Positions 42,321 through 55,223 of a DNA stretch of 64,000 nt are shown one piece after another. Within the stretch, counting starts at the first letter, position 1. Each line of letters opens with the position of its first letter. This DNA is from Megalobrama amblycephala (Eukaryota; Chordata; Actinopteri; Cypriniformes; Xenocyprididae). A program made the position numbers and the translations under genes. Under the pieces are notes generated by a model. That model was not told where the DNA came from. It saw nothing but the letters and a program-made list of their open reading frames with translations, and did no database searches. Location: contig NC_063061.1 in NCBI RefSeq assembly GCF_018812025.1, positions 37,961,366-38,025,365 of the forward strand. Reading direction: 5' to 3'.

Positions 42321-45300
42321 TTAATCTAAAGAATTAGCATCAAATGCATTTTCATAATAATCCAAGAAAGGTTGCCATACATTCTGAAACCTTTCTGCTG
42401 AGTTTTGGACTGTAGTTCTTAACTTTTCAAGCTGGAGGAAGGACATAGTTTCGCACACCCAACGTGAGTGTTTTGGGGGTGAGGGAGATTTCCAATTTGT
42501 AAGAATTAGTCGGTGGGCTAACAGAATGCTATTAACCCTCTGGAGTCTGAGGCTGATTTGGGGCCTGGAGAAGTTTTGACATGCCCTGACATTTGTGCTT
42601 TTTTCAGTTGTTCATAAACATATAAATGACAAAAGTGTCATTACACTGTATTCAGCACAAACTAGGCTACAATAATATGTGAGGAACATGTATGTACATG
42701 TTTGTGTTTTTGAAGGAATAACATTTATGCGTGGTTATTGAAAAAACAAAAAACTTAAGTCACTGAAATAAGGCCAAAAAAAGTATAGTAAATCTGTGTT
42801 TACAATACTTTAGGGTATTGGAGGTTGTAGACTAGAGTTTTTGCTTCAAAATTATGTAAAAATTATGCTGCCTACTCCTTCATATAAAACAATATATTGA
42901 TTTAGTTTTTGTAAGACACTTTTTGCCAAGAAACACAGTATGCGTGGAGGCGTGAATCACCACTGAATAATGGGCCATTCTCACCTGAGAAGACAAAAGA
43001 ATTGCATAGTAATGAGCTGAAATGACTTGCATATTAATGAGGCATTTCAGTCAGGTAGGCTGTGAAAAAAACCTTCTGTGATGTCTCAAGCTCGTCATGA
43101 TATATGAAACATACAGAAAAATATTATTACAATATAAAGTAATGGTTTTATATTATACTTTAAAATATAATGTATTTCTGTGATGCAAAGAGTCTGAATA
43201 TAGGCTTTTAGTTTAAAAGCATGCACATTTGGAGAAATATTGGATTCTCATATGCTTATGTCAATTTTCTATACAGAGGAGTTATATTTATTTAATATTC
43301 ATTGTCATTACTATGAGCGCTGGTGTTTTCAATTCATACTTGAAGTCAGAGGGCACTCTCTGTGCATTTTTAGTCCACAAATTCATCTAAAAGAAGAAGA
43401 GGCTATTCCACGAATGAAGTTTCCAATTCATACTGCAGCCGGAGGGCGCTAAAGAAACAAAAACTCATCTAAAATTCATCTATAGAAGAAAAGAAAACAG
43501 GAACTAACTGCATGTCTTCTAGAGCTCCCTAACCATGACTTTTACATCCAGATAAACACTTTTCAAGACAATAAATACACGATTGAGATGAAGAATGCAT
43601 GTATTGACTGAATTTGTGTCTGAATAGCGCTCCCTCCGTGGGCATGGCCGCATTAGCGGATAATGAGCTGAATCACGGACTTCTGACATGGCTCTCTTTT
43701 CATACAGATTACATAAACACAGAAGGTTTGTTTTCGATTTGACTTACATGATTTAAAACCTGACATCTTAACGTTTTTTTAGACATAAGTGTAATTTTTC
43801 TGTGATTAGTATTCACTAAGTTACAGTTCATTTTCTGAGAACTATCAGATTGGACTTTGTTCAGAGGGAGAGGAGAAATCACGCATCATGTTAGTTTTCT
43901 TTATTTTACAAAAAGCACAACATTTTGTTTTTACTCTGAGTGTATACAAATAAAAGAAGATATTCTATAGTTTCAATTGATATATTACTTATGTCTCTAT
44001 GACAAAAAATGACAGAGTATTTTAAGTCTGTTTTGCTGCAATGTGAAAAAAAAACCCTGCAAAACGCGCCGGCGCGTTTTCAGACCTCAGAGAGTTAATT
44101 GAGATTGGCCTTTTGAGAAAGGCCGTATCTATAAGCGATGGCTTAAAAAGAAAGTTTGAGGACAGAGGCATAGACACCAAAGCTTGTATGTGACCAAAAT
44201 GTTTGCGAAATTGGGTCCATATGCGTAAGCTGCCTCTTACAATAGGATTGTCCGTATGTGCACCCACTGCCACTGGCAGTGGAGCACACAGCATTGAGGC
44301 CAAAGAGACGGACGAGCGTGAATGTTGTTCCATTAGACATCAACTCTGACAACTCCAGCCAATAGAGGCTTGATACCATATTACTAATTTGTGAATGTTT
44401 GCAGCCCAATAATAGTATAAAAAATTTGGTAAAGCTAGTCCAGCATTCTCCTTACGTCTCTCGAGAACTGTTTTCTGTACGCGAGGTATAGTTTTGTTCC
44501 ATATAAATGTACTGATGTACCTGTCAAGTTCCTTAAAGAATGATTAGGGTATGAAAATTGCTACTGTTTGGAATAAATACAAGATCTTAGGTAGTGTTAC
44601 CATCTTTATTGAATTAATACGTCCAGCCAGGGACAGAGGCAGAGAAGACCAACGATTAAGGTTCTCCTTGATCTGTCCTAAGGCTGATTTGAAGTTATTT
44701 TGGAATAGGTCCTTATATCTACTTGTGACACTTACTCCCAGGTATGTCATGGGGCCCTCTGTAGTCCTGAATGGGTATGAGTCAAAGGATCGATTCCGAG
44801 CCAGAACATTAATTGGGAACAAAACACTTTTGGTGAGGTTAATCTTGTACCCAAAGGATTTACCAAATTGAGAAATGGTGTCTAGGAATTCTGGGATTGA
44901 AGTTTCCGGATCTGATATAAACATCAGCAAATCATCGGCATACAATGACACTTTATGAACCAGGCCGCCCCTTGTGATACCCCGTATATTGTTATTACAT
45001 CGCAATGCTGCAGCAAGTGGCTTAATTACCAGATCAAAGAGAAAAGGGGACAATGGACAACCCTGTCGTGTCCCTCTCTGAACAGTGAAATATTGCGAAT
45101 TAAAGTTATTAGTCCTCACTCTAGCTTGGGGTGCTGCATACAACGTCCGAATCCAAGAAACAAAGACTGGGCCAAAGCCGAATTTGCTTAGAGTTTTGAA
45201 AAGGTGTCCATACTCAATTTGATCGAAAGCTTTATGCGCGTCTGGTGAGATCACAATTTCTGGTGAGTGAATCGAATGTTTAGAATATGTTATGTTAAAG

Positions 45301-47055
45301 AGGCGACGTAAATTGTGAAAAGACTGCCTGCCCTTTACAAAGCCTGTCTGCTCAGGATGCACAATTTTTGGTACTATAGATTCCAATCTTAAAGAGAGAA
45401 TCTTTGTAAGTATTTTATAATCACTTGTGAGTAGGCTCGCATTTAGTGGGGTCTTTGCCCTTTTTGGGAAGCACAGATATTGTGGCTTGGGTCATAGATG
45501 TAGGCAGCTTCTCTTGTTTGAGTGATTCATTGTAGATGAGGCACAGTAAAGGTATCAACTTAGAGGCAAAAGCCTTATAAAACTCAATTGGATACCCATC
45601 TGGGCCTGGTGCCTTTCTATTTTTCATTGATCTAATTGCTTGACTAATCTCAGTTTCAAGTATCAGCTGCTCAAGGATGGCCTTATCCTCCTCAGCTATA
45701 GTCGGGAGAGTTACATTGTCAAGAAATACATGATCACTAGGATTGTCTGAAGAATATAAGGATGAATAAAATAATCTGAATTGCTCATTAATGTCTTTGG
45801 GGTCAAGCTTAACTTCTCCATCCGCAGTTTGTATTTTTGTAATAAAATTGGCAGCAGAATATTGACGCAGCTGGTGAGAGAGTAACCTACTTGCCCGCTC
45901 TCCATGTTCGTAAAATTGTTGTCTAGATTTCAGAAATTTCTCTCCTGCTTCCATGGAGACAAGAAGATCAAATTCAGTTTGTAATGCTATTCTTTTTTTG
46001 CGGAGGTCAGCTGTAGGGGCCGAGGAATGTTGCTGGTCAACATTGTGGATTAGATTGATCAACTCATTGTAGCGTCTAGACCTGCTTCTATTAAGATGGG
46101 CAGTGTATTCTATTATTTGACCCTTAATATATGCTTTGAGAGTTTCCCAAAGTATTAAAATATCGGTGTCTGGCAGCTGGTTAGTTTCAATAAAGAAATC
46201 GATCTGTGTTGAAATAAAGTCTACAACTGTTTCATCAGACAACAAAGATGTATTAAATCGCCAGTTACATTGAATTGGCCTTCTAACCTGGAGCCAAAGC
46301 TCCATAGTAACCGGAGAGTGGTCAGAGATAACAATGCTTTCATGACTACAAGACTTAATTGATGAAAGCATTTTTTGATCCAGCAAAAATAAATCTATTC
46401 TTGAGTATGTTTGATGAACAGCAGTGAAGAAGGAAAACTCATTTAACGTAGGATTCTTAAATCTCCATGGATCTACTACACCACTAGAACCGCAAAAAGC
46501 ATTTATAATAGTTGCAGATTTAGAGGGGGAAGGAGGGGCTGTAAATTCTTTGGAACGGTCTAGAGAAGGTTTAAGAACCGTATTAAAGACTCCTCCCAGA
46601 ATCAGATGATGTGTGCCCAGCTCTGGTATACGGCCAAACAGTTCTTTAAAAAAGTCTGGGTTATCCCAATTTGGAGCATACACACTAACTAGGACCACTG
46701 GCACATTATAAAGTCTGCCCTGAACAATCACAAAACTCCCGCATTTATCACTAATAGCACTGGTTTGTATAAATTGTACATTTTTGCCAATCAAGATGGC
46801 TGTACCACGAAATTTAGAATTTAATTCAGAGTGGTAGACCTGTGATACGCATCCTCTCTTTAATTTAGGAATGTCTGTTGTGCAAAGGTGTGTTTCCTGT
46901 AGGAAAATTATCTCTGCTTTCAATTTGTTTAAATGTAAAAACACCTTACTTCGCTTTACAGGATGATTGAGTCCCCTCACGTTCCAGCTCACAAATTTAG
47001 TCGCAGGTCTATTCATTCCATCTGCCGAACTCATGGCTGATAAAGTCCAACTCAA
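42321..47055 (-). pseudogene. L1/Tx1-type ORF2 (endonuclease-RT), broken
   Basis: Endonuclease domain from 47055: FVSWNVRGLNHPVKR, IIFLQETHL, VSVYAPNWDNP, SDHSPVTMELWL (about 46310). RT from about 45600: MKNRKAPGPDGYPIEFYK, a frameshift/deletion near 45420-45386, then HPEQTGFVKGRQ, RGTRQGCPLSPFLFDLVI and YADDLLMF (about 44931-44950). A stop near 44542 interrupts SLAGRINSIKM...FIP from FFKELDRYISTFIW. The C-terminal region is split by the 42536-44094 element and ends LDYYENAFDANSLD, stop at 42321-42323. Family usual length is retained; inactive because of the breaks. Confidence 0.9.
42536..44094. mobile_element. TTAA-target DNA element, copy 1 (piggyBac-like)
   Basis: Flanked by TTAA (42532-42535, 44095-44098). 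Left end CCCTCTGGAGTCTGAGG; right end, in complement, CTCTCTGAGGTCTGA. Just inside the right end is a perfect 20-bp palindrome (44061-44080). Starting with CCCT after TTAA is reminiscent of piggyBac. 1.56 kb, no transposase. A second, inverted copy begins at 62815. Confidence 0.85.
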
Positions 47056-47767
47056 TGCTATTATGAAAACTCATCTCCAACTCTGAGAAAGAGAAAGAAG
47101 GTAAAGGGAAAAAAACAAAAACACAAAAACAAAAAAAAGCAAACTTTGCAGAGTAAAAAGAAAACTTTTAAATGACCCATTAACAACACAGACCCCTGCT
47201 GGTCCCTCCCCAAATGAGAGAATGAGAAGAACTTACCGAGTGGAGCTGAGGCCTCACACAAACCTTATAATAAACATTAAGCTGAACATCTATAACATTA
47301 ACAAGACTATTTAGAACCATTACTCAATATCCCTGTGTACATGGAAGAGAGAGAAAAAAAAATCAAGTTATCAGTACTTTGATTTCAGCATTTGTTAGAA
47401 AACGATTCTACGTGAAACATGAAAAACCAAGCAGACATTGAATTATTGCATATAAAGAAAAATGAAACTAAATAATTACACAAATAGATATATAATAATA
47501 ATAGGCCTACTTTAAAACAGTCAAATTATCCATGCTTGTTTCCTACATACATTAGAAGACAGTTCTGGAAAAAAAAAAAAAAACCCTCTGTCCGCATATT
47601 CAACTAGCCATCAGTACACCCACTGTACAATGTCACTGAACTGTTCTAATGTCCTATGGCATTACACTGCAGCGATATTGATCCCCAACTACAATTAGTT
47701 TACTCCAATACTCCCACCAAATATAACGTTACCATGGTATGTAGCCGAACAAACTCCCATATTAATC

Positions 47768-48588
47768 ACTCATAAGTCCCCTGACAAAGGTAACCACCTT
47801 CTCTGGGTCAGTAAAGCTTTTCTGCTGGCCGTCCCGAGTCGTAATCCTCAGTTTTGCTGGATACTACAGCCCGTATTTTACTCCCTCGCATTGCCGTAAC
47901 TGTCTTGCCTGTCCGAAAGTCGCTCTCCGTCGCGCCATATTCTGCGTGTAATCAGGCAACACTCTGATAGTGTTGCCATTTTCAGATACAAGTTTTGGAG
48001 ATGTAACAGCCTTTCGCAGAATGCTTTCCTTCTCTTGATAGTAGTGGCACTTGACGACAAAAGCTCTCGGTGGCTGCCCATCTCCAGGGGCTTGCTGCAA
48101 AGTACGGTGAGCCCTATCAATAACAGGCGGTTCGTCCAGGCCTATCACTTTTTGTAAAAGTTTTGCAACGAAGGTGCTCGCTGAAACGCCTGCCTCTCGT
48201 CCTTCTTTAACCCCAAAGATGCGTAAATTACATCTCCGTGATCTCGCTTCCAAATCCTCAGCCTTTGCCGCCAAACTCACAGTTCAGCCACCTGTTGCTC
48301 CAGATTGGCAATAGCATCCGAGTGAGTGTTAGCTGCAGTTTCCAAGCCTGCGGTGCGCTCCTCTAGCGCGTTGGCTTTGATGTTAGCCTGATCGATTGCA
48401 CCCTTCAGCTCGTCTCTCAAACCACTGATTTGCTTGCGTATTTCTTCATTTTGCATCTCTGCTTTCTCATCCATTTTCGCCAGCAGTTTGTTTCTTAATG
48501 AATTTATAGCTTGCAATATAGCTGACTGCCCCGAGCTCGTGCTTTCCGCTGGTTCGTTAGCTTTAGCAGCCTTCCTCAGGTCCGGCAT
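47768..48588 (-). pseudogene. L1/Tx1-type ORF1 protein, broken
   Basis: RNA-binding ORF1 protein. Start chosen at MPDLRKAAKANEPAE (48588), within a longer open stretch. Residues about 20-100 form a coiled coil (LRNKLLAKMDEKAEMQNEEI, LEERTAGLETAANTHSD). A one-base shift near 48279 separates it from the RRM-like part (LEARSRRCNLRIFGVKEG) in the next frame. A TAG at about 47864 then interrupts, and the C-terminal domain continues as YPAKLRITTRDG ... DPEKVVTFVRGLMSD to about 47768. Located 0.7 kb upstream of ORF2 in the same element. Confidence 0.82.
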
Positions 48589-48776
48589 AATTATAAACGG
48601 CTCAACTCGATTAACAGAATAAAAACAAAAATTCTCACATTTTATCCATGCACACAGTGTCTGTATGGCTTCAAACAACAAAAAAAGTGTCTTGTTGACG
48701 AATTTTAAGATTCATGTGGGAGAGCTCAGTTAGACATGTCTACATCCCTTCGAGGCCCAACCGGAACTCTGCGATA

Positions 48777-50931
48777 CTTTATAATGAGAAGTGGAAAGTC
48801 TCTTCCATAACTCTGCCTCTGTATGAATCATTTGAATCCACTGTCTTACAAATTAACGGACCTGTTCCTACTGTTATAGCTACTATCTATCACCCGCACA
48901 GAAGCAATTCTAATTTTTTAAATGACTTTTCTGTATTTTTAACTATACAGTGTTCTGCATCTCACAATGTTATTATATTGGGTGATTTTAATATACACAT
49001 GGATAATGTCAATATCACTCTCACCAGAGATTTTATATCATGTCTTGACAGTTTTGGAATACAACAATTTGTTGATTTTCCGACCCACTGTAAAGGTCAC
49101 ACTCTTGACCTTATTTGCTGCTTTAGTGTAACCCCTTCTAACTGTCTAGCATCGTACTTGCCCATATCGGATCACAAGTTAATATCATTCAGTGTTAACT
49201 TAATGGTAGAAAAAATCAACATGGGTCGCTCCATCTCATTTCGGAATGTTAAGAACATTGATCTATCTGCTCTCTCTGATGGGCTTGATAATTTCCTCAT
49301 GAGAGATTTTCTACTCCAGATGACTTAGTTTCCCACTATAATGAGGGACTGCATTGTGTGTTCGATAAGCTTGCACCTCTAAAAACTCGGACTGTATATT
49401 TTTCTCATTCTGTACCTTGGTTTACATCTGAACTGAGGCAACTTAAAACTAAGGGACGTCGCTTGGAACGTCTATGCATTAAAACTGGACTTACTATTCA
49501 TAAAGAGATGTACGCAGATCACATGCTTTCCTACAAGAATGCTCTTTTCACCGCTAAATCCAATTATTATTCCACTATAATTAGGTCAGATCAAGGGAAC
49601 ACCAGATCCTTGTTTACCACAGTAAATAACATCTTATGGCCTCCTGATACCCTTCCTTCCCACCTATATTCTAGTCACTTGTGTAACAAATTCATGACCT
49701 TTTTTATAACTAAAATTGACTATATACATCAACATCTGACTCCTCAAAATAGCATTGCATGTGATCTGCCTTTTCTACTCTACCATGACTCACCTCTCTC
49801 TTCATTTATTAGTTTTGAACTTCCGACTGTTGATGAAATATTTTGTCTCATACGACAATCTAAGTCTTCCACCTGTCAGTTAGATCCACTCCCTACTCAC
49901 TTGGTTAAAGCCTGCTCATCCACTTTATCTGGTATAGTAACCGATATTATACATTCTTCTCTAACTTCTGGGATTGTTCCTTCATCTTTTAAAGTTGATG
50001 TTATAACTCCAAGACTCAAGAAACTGGGAGCCGATCCTAACAATTTTTCCAACTTTCGCCCAATTTCCAATTTACCTTTTCTTTCAAAAATATTGGAAAA
50101 AGTTGTTGCATCTCAGATTCATGCTCACCTCTTAAAAAATAGCCTGTTTGAAAAATTCCAGTCTGGTTTTCGGCCAATGCATAGTACAGAGACTGCCATG
50201 GTAAAAGTCGTTAATGATTTGCTGATGGCAGCTGATTCTGGACTATTAACTATACTTATCTTACTTGATTTAAGTGCAGCCTTCGACACAATTTCCCATC
50301 AAGTTCTCTTAAATAGATTACCCTCTATAGGTATCACTGGTGTTCCTCTCTCCTGGTTCAGATCCTATCTTTCTGGACGCACTCAATTTGTTCAGCTCAA
50401 AAATTTCAGGTCATACTCTTCATCTGTTACTACTGGTGTCCCTCAAGGCTCTGTTCTGGGCCCTCTTTTATTTATCATTTATTTATTACCCCTTGGTTAC
50501 ATCTTCAGGAAATATGGCATTAGTTTTCATTGCTATGCAGACGACACCCATCTCTACTTATCATCCAAGCCAAATTCTACTCTTCTGTCTTCTTCTCTTT
50601 CAGATTGTTTAGAAGAGATTAAATCCTGGTTTTCACACAATTTTCTCAAGGTGAATACTGATAAAACAGAGATTCTTCTTGTTGGCACTAAATCCAATTT
50701 GTCCAAATCCAATAGCTTTTCAATTTCAATTGATAATTCTATAATCTCTCCATCTTCTCAGGTTAAGAGCCTGGGTGTCGTCCTCGATTGTACTTTGTCT
50801 TTTGAAACACACGTAAAAAATATTACTCGGTCTGCATATTTTCACCTACGGAAAATCAGCCGTCTCCGTCAATTTCTCACATTCAATTCCACAGCCATTC
50901 TTGTACACGCTCTAGTCACCTCACGCATTGA
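48777..50931 (+). pseudogene. L2 LINE (second copy) ORF2: endonuclease end and RT
   Basis: Resumes the endonuclease after the LINE insertion: ILYNEKWKVSS, ILGDFNIHMD (about 48987), HTLDLI, SDHKLISF (about 49170). A small frameshift near 49320 leads into the RT region from about 49335: [60 protein letters not shown] and YADD at 50534-50545, so the RT core is intact. The open stretch appearing to start at 48714 takes its first codons from the 5' UTR of the L1-type LINE, not from L2. Interrupted at 50931 by a hAT element. Confidence 0.92.
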
Positions 50932-52239
50932 CAGTGTTGGGGAAGCTACTCTGAAACTGTAGTTTGACAAGCTACAAGCTACTCATAAATTAGAGTAGTT
51001 AAACTACAGTCAAGCTACCCTTTTGAAAAAGTAGTTAGCTACACTACAAGTTACTATCAAAAAGTAGCTAGCTACATTGAAACTACTTTAATTTTGATTT
51101 ATTTCAAATAACTGGATAACTGTTAATGAAGAATGTTTAAGTAAGATGTTTGGAGTTTAAAACAAAGCAATGCACTACAATTATGATTTCAAAATGTACT
51201 GTTTTATTTTGTAAACTATATCAAAAGATACGATACTCAAATGTAGCCTATATCTCACACTGACTCTCTTTGCACGCTTTATAAATAATACATTCTGAAT
51301 TTTAATATAAGTTTTGTTTATCATGCTATGAGAGGACCGACAACCAATTGCACTCTTCAGTTTCAGAAGTGATATCTACAAATAAATTCAGGATTCATGC
51401 TCAAAATTGCTACCATAACCAAAACACGGGAAAAATATGCAATAATAAGAATAAGAATAATAAATGTAAATACAGGCTAGAAAAATATTAGAATTTTTGT
51501 GTCTATATTTTTTTTAAATTCTATTCCAATTATTTGTAAAATGACTTAAAATCCTAAATGTCTCACTATACATTGCTATTCTTATTATGGTGGAGCCGTT
51601 GTTTACACATTACATCTGCACTTTACTATAGCACCCTCACTTATTTCAGAAGCACCCTCAATGATTTGATTCTGGAACCGGACCTGCAGTTAAACCGAAC
51701 TGGAACTTAAATTGGATACACAGAAAAATGCAGGTTAAACTCACAGCACATGCAGTGATGAAGCTTTGAGACGCGAATAATGCGCTTCTCGCGTGAACAT
51801 TCTTATACCCGAGCAACCGTTTTATTAGATGAGCCTTTGCCATGTGATAAGCGCACTAAACTATATCGCGATTTTGTTTTCTGTTCAATTGACGGATGCT
51901 TTGTCCTTTACATAATCATCAGGCGATCTCTTCTCGATGAACTGCTGATGAACTGATAAAGCCGCAAGATGCGTTATATAACAATAGATGCCGGTAATGC
52001 ACGATTTTAGTTTGTGATCTGAAGATGCTGTGCTACTTCATGAATGATTTAGGCTCGTCAGAACACAAAACGGAAAGTAGCTTGTAGCTTTTGGTCACGG
52101 TACACCGCTACTTGCTGGAAAATGTAGTTAACTACTGGAAAAGCTACACTGTTTTAAAAGTAGCTGAACTTCATACAAGCTACTGAAAAATGTAGTTAAA
52201 CTAGTAGCGCCGCTACTAGTTAACTACTCCCCAACACTG
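50932..52239. mobile_element. hAT-type non-autonomous element
   Basis: Termini CAGTGTTGGGGAAGCTACT and, at the right, complement of CAGTGTTGGGGAGTAGTTAA; perfect 8-bp target duplication CGCATTGA (50924-50931, 52240-52247). Subterminal regions are full of repeated GTAGCTAC/TAGTTAAC-like motifs on both sides. 1308 bp, no transposase. Inserted in L2 RT coding sequence. Confidence 0.92.
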
Positions 52240-52818
52240 CGCATTGATTACTGTAATTCTCTTCTATTTGGGTTACCTCACAAACTCATTCATAAACTTC
52301 AGTTGGTCCAGAACTCAGCTGCCCGTATAATAACCTCTTCCACTGAGCATATCTCTCCTGTTCTCTATCATTTACATTGGCTTCCTATTAAATACCGGGT
52401 AGAGTACAAGATTCTACTTCTCACTTTTAAAGCTCTTCACAATCTTGCACCCTCATATCTCTCCGAACTGCTCCACATCTACACTCCGATGCGTACACTT
52501 CGATCTTCCTCTTCTGTCTTTCTTGCTGTACCCTCTGTTCGTTTAGTCACTATGGGGTCCAGGGCGTTCAGCTGTGCTGCTCCTCGTCTCTGGAATTCTC
52601 TACCACAATCTCTACAAAAAAGTGATTGTCTGGTTACTTTCAAATCACGTCTTAAAACCTACTTATTTAAATTAGCTTTCTCTGACCCGTTTTAAATATT
52701 GTATGTTAGCTGTTGCTTTGTTTGTATTGTCTCGATTTGTTTTATGACTACCATTTTACTGTACAGTGTCCTTGAGTGTTTTGAAAGGCGCCTTTAAATA
52801 AAATGTATTATTATTGTT
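52240..52818 (+). pseudogene. L2 LINE (second copy) ORF2 C-terminus and 3' tail
   Basis: Reads RIDYCNSLLFGLP, LVQNSAARIITSS, LHWLPIKYRVEYKILLLTFK, then YTPMRTLRSSS and LFKLAFSDPF ending TAA at 52693-52695. The 3' end carries CCTTGAGTGTTTTGAAAGGC and AATAAAATGTATTATTATTG, the tail of this L2 type. A different L2 subfamily from the copy at 1805-8692. Confidence 0.9.
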
Positions 52819-53581
52819 AAATAAATGTTCAGTGATATCTTCCAAAGATTTCTGAATTTTGGTGCAATTTTTTTTCTCTATATTTTGCTGATATGGCATC
52901 TAGTAAATACACTAATTTTTCATCATGTGTGGAAGTATTTAAACCATGTGTGTTACAACTAACCCCGCGTTAGTTTGTGCCCCGAGCTTCCCTAATTACA
53001 TTGGGTTAAAATAACCCAACATTTTAGTTAATATAATCCAACTTCTGGGTCAAAAGAACAACCCCAATATCTGGGTTGAAATAACCCAGAAATGGGTTGG
53101 TCCCTTTTTAACCAAAGGTCAAAGGTCAAAAATAACCTAACTTAGGTTATTATGCCAGTATGCCTTATTTCAGAAAATTAAACTTCAGGCGCTTACACGC
53201 TTCAAGCACTTTTAAATTTTTATTGCATTTAACGTATTTATTTTAGGTCACACTGTAATAACTTTAGACATTAGAAAAAAATAGAAAAATAAACAACTCA
53301 TTCTCTCTCAAACATTTGACAACATTCAATAACTGGATTGAACTTGCGGGACAAGATTTTTGATAGTGTCCTCATCTAAGAGAAGAAATGCCTCCTCATC
53401 TATGTCTTCACCTGAAAGACAGAAAACAAGACAACATGAGTATTGTTAATAAGTCGAGACAATTGTGAACCACTCACCAGACACTCTTTGATTATCAAGC
53501 TAACAAATAATCACTTTTAAGGGAATGTTGTTTTTTTTTTTTTAAATGTGGCCCAATTTGCTAGTTAAAGGTCCTCTAAGC

Positions 53582-53776
53582 CAGTGGTTCCCAACCACAT
53601 TCCTGGAGTACCCCCAACACTGCACATTTTGCATGTCTCCTTGATCAAGCACACCTGAATCAAGTCATCAATTCATTAGCAGAGACTCCAAGACCAGAAA
53701 TGGGTGTGTCAGACAAAGGAGACATGGAAAATGTGCAGTGTTGGGGGTACTCCAGGAATGTGGTTGGGAACCACTG
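53582..53776. mobile_element. hAT foldback MITE
   Basis: 195 bp; ends CAGTGGTTCCCAACCACATT and its complement, inverted similarity continuing about 60 bp inward (TCCTGGAGTACCCCCAACAC, then TGCACATTTT). Perfect 8-bp target duplication CTCTAAGC (53574-53581, 53777-53784). Lies in the intron between exons C and B of the SAM fragment. Confidence 0.93.
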
Positions 53777-54667
53777 CTCTAAGCGATGTCATGCGTTTTT
53801 AGGCCAAAAAATGTTTTGTCACATACAGCAAACATCTCACCTTCCGCTAGCTGCCTGTTACCTGAATACACTGTAAAAAATCGCGGTCTCTGTAGTCGCC
53901 ACAAGCTCCAAAAACGGCAACAAAAACAAACTGGTGCAGCCTGGACCACGAATCATAATAAACGCGCTTCAGCCAATAACCGGCAAGAATGATTTTAAAT
54001 GCGCGTTCATGACTGTTTCAGGAAGCACGGATGGGAGGGGAGGAGGAGGCGGAGGGAGGGTCTAGCTAGCCTCTGTTTTGTTTGACAACACTTCGAACGT
54101 CAACAGGAAGTTACTCTGCTCAGGATCGTTTAGAGAACCTTTAACTAATGTGGTTCTTTTGCAGCATTACCCATTTTGTGTAAATGACAGTCTATACTGT
54201 CCATCTTTTCTTTCATTAACAAGTGTAATAATGACATTAATGCAAAGGTGAATATCTGGCCCATTATTATGCATAACAGCTTAAAGACAAGGCACAAGTA
54301 TCTTCTAACTATAAGGATTATTATAGATATGCATTCCCCACTGTCGAAGAAGTTGTGACTGTCACAAAATCTTGCACATTTAAGCCATATTATGTTTACG
54401 TATAGAGAGATGATATGAGGGCAGTTAAGAGTAAAACGCTTACCTCTAAAATTCTCTATCAGCTCAGACAGCCGCCACTCAGTTAGCTTATCAGTGACAT
54501 AGCTGTCCATTTATAATGACCTGGAGAAAACATAGCAATAGAGGTTAGCAACAATTTGAAGACTTGACACGCTTCTTTAACTCTCGCTACTTAAGCCAGT
54601 AGAGCACTGTATAATATGATAAGCACAGCACAGCTGGTTAACATAACTCAACTATTGTGTTGCCTAA

Positions 54668-55223
54668 AGGGGGTCGCACACCGGACGAAAAGTGTATTTA
54701 AAATTCAAACACATTATTCTCTATGAGTGTACACACACCGGCGGCGCCCTTCGGCGTCTGTCCGCGGCGCCCAGCAACGGTTCAGGACCTTGTTCAAAAT
54801 CCTGCAGCACCACAGAGCGCCATGTACATAGTCTTATATTAAATTTACACTTATTTGTCTCAAATCGTTGATAATAAATACTAACTTCACCATGTGCTGC
54901 AATATAAATTTAGTTTTAGGCTACATTAATTTACAGAAATCAGCTGCTTGAATAAAAATTGCTGATGTTATTGGATTTTCAGGTGATATTCTCAATTCAT
55001 TCAGTTTACAGACGCTCTGAGTTAAAGTGTTTAGACTGCAGACTCAGCAACGGTTGTATTTAATTATACAGTACAATCATAATATAGTACTGACATTATC
55101 TTAATTCCATAATGTCCTTAAACATAACAATATTGCTGGCCATAAACTGAGAAAGTACGCGATACCTCGAGTTGTCCTAGACGTGGCACAGCGCGGCGCT
55201 TCTCGTCCGGTTTTGGACCCCCT
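54668..55223. mobile_element. Harbinger-like non-autonomous element
   Basis: Termini AGGGGGTCGCACACCGGACG and complement of AGGGGGTCCAAAACCGGACG, flanked by TAA on both sides (54665-54667, 55224-55226), the 3-bp TWA target of PIF/Harbinger. 556 bp, no transposase. Sits in the first intron of the SAM fragment. Confidence 0.8.

Larger units (their letters stand above)
42078..48769 (-). mobile_element. L1/Tx1-type LINE, nearly full length, reverse orientation
   Basis: Bounded by TGCGATA at 42071-42077 and 48770-48776. On the minus strand: 5' UTR beginning GAGTTCCGGTTGGGC (48769), ORF1 (48588 to about 47768), ORF2 (47055-42321), 3' UTR and end at about 42078. Holds a TTAA-type element at 42536-44094. 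Both ORFs carry point lesions but all domains are present, so it was full length when it inserted. Confidence 0.9.
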
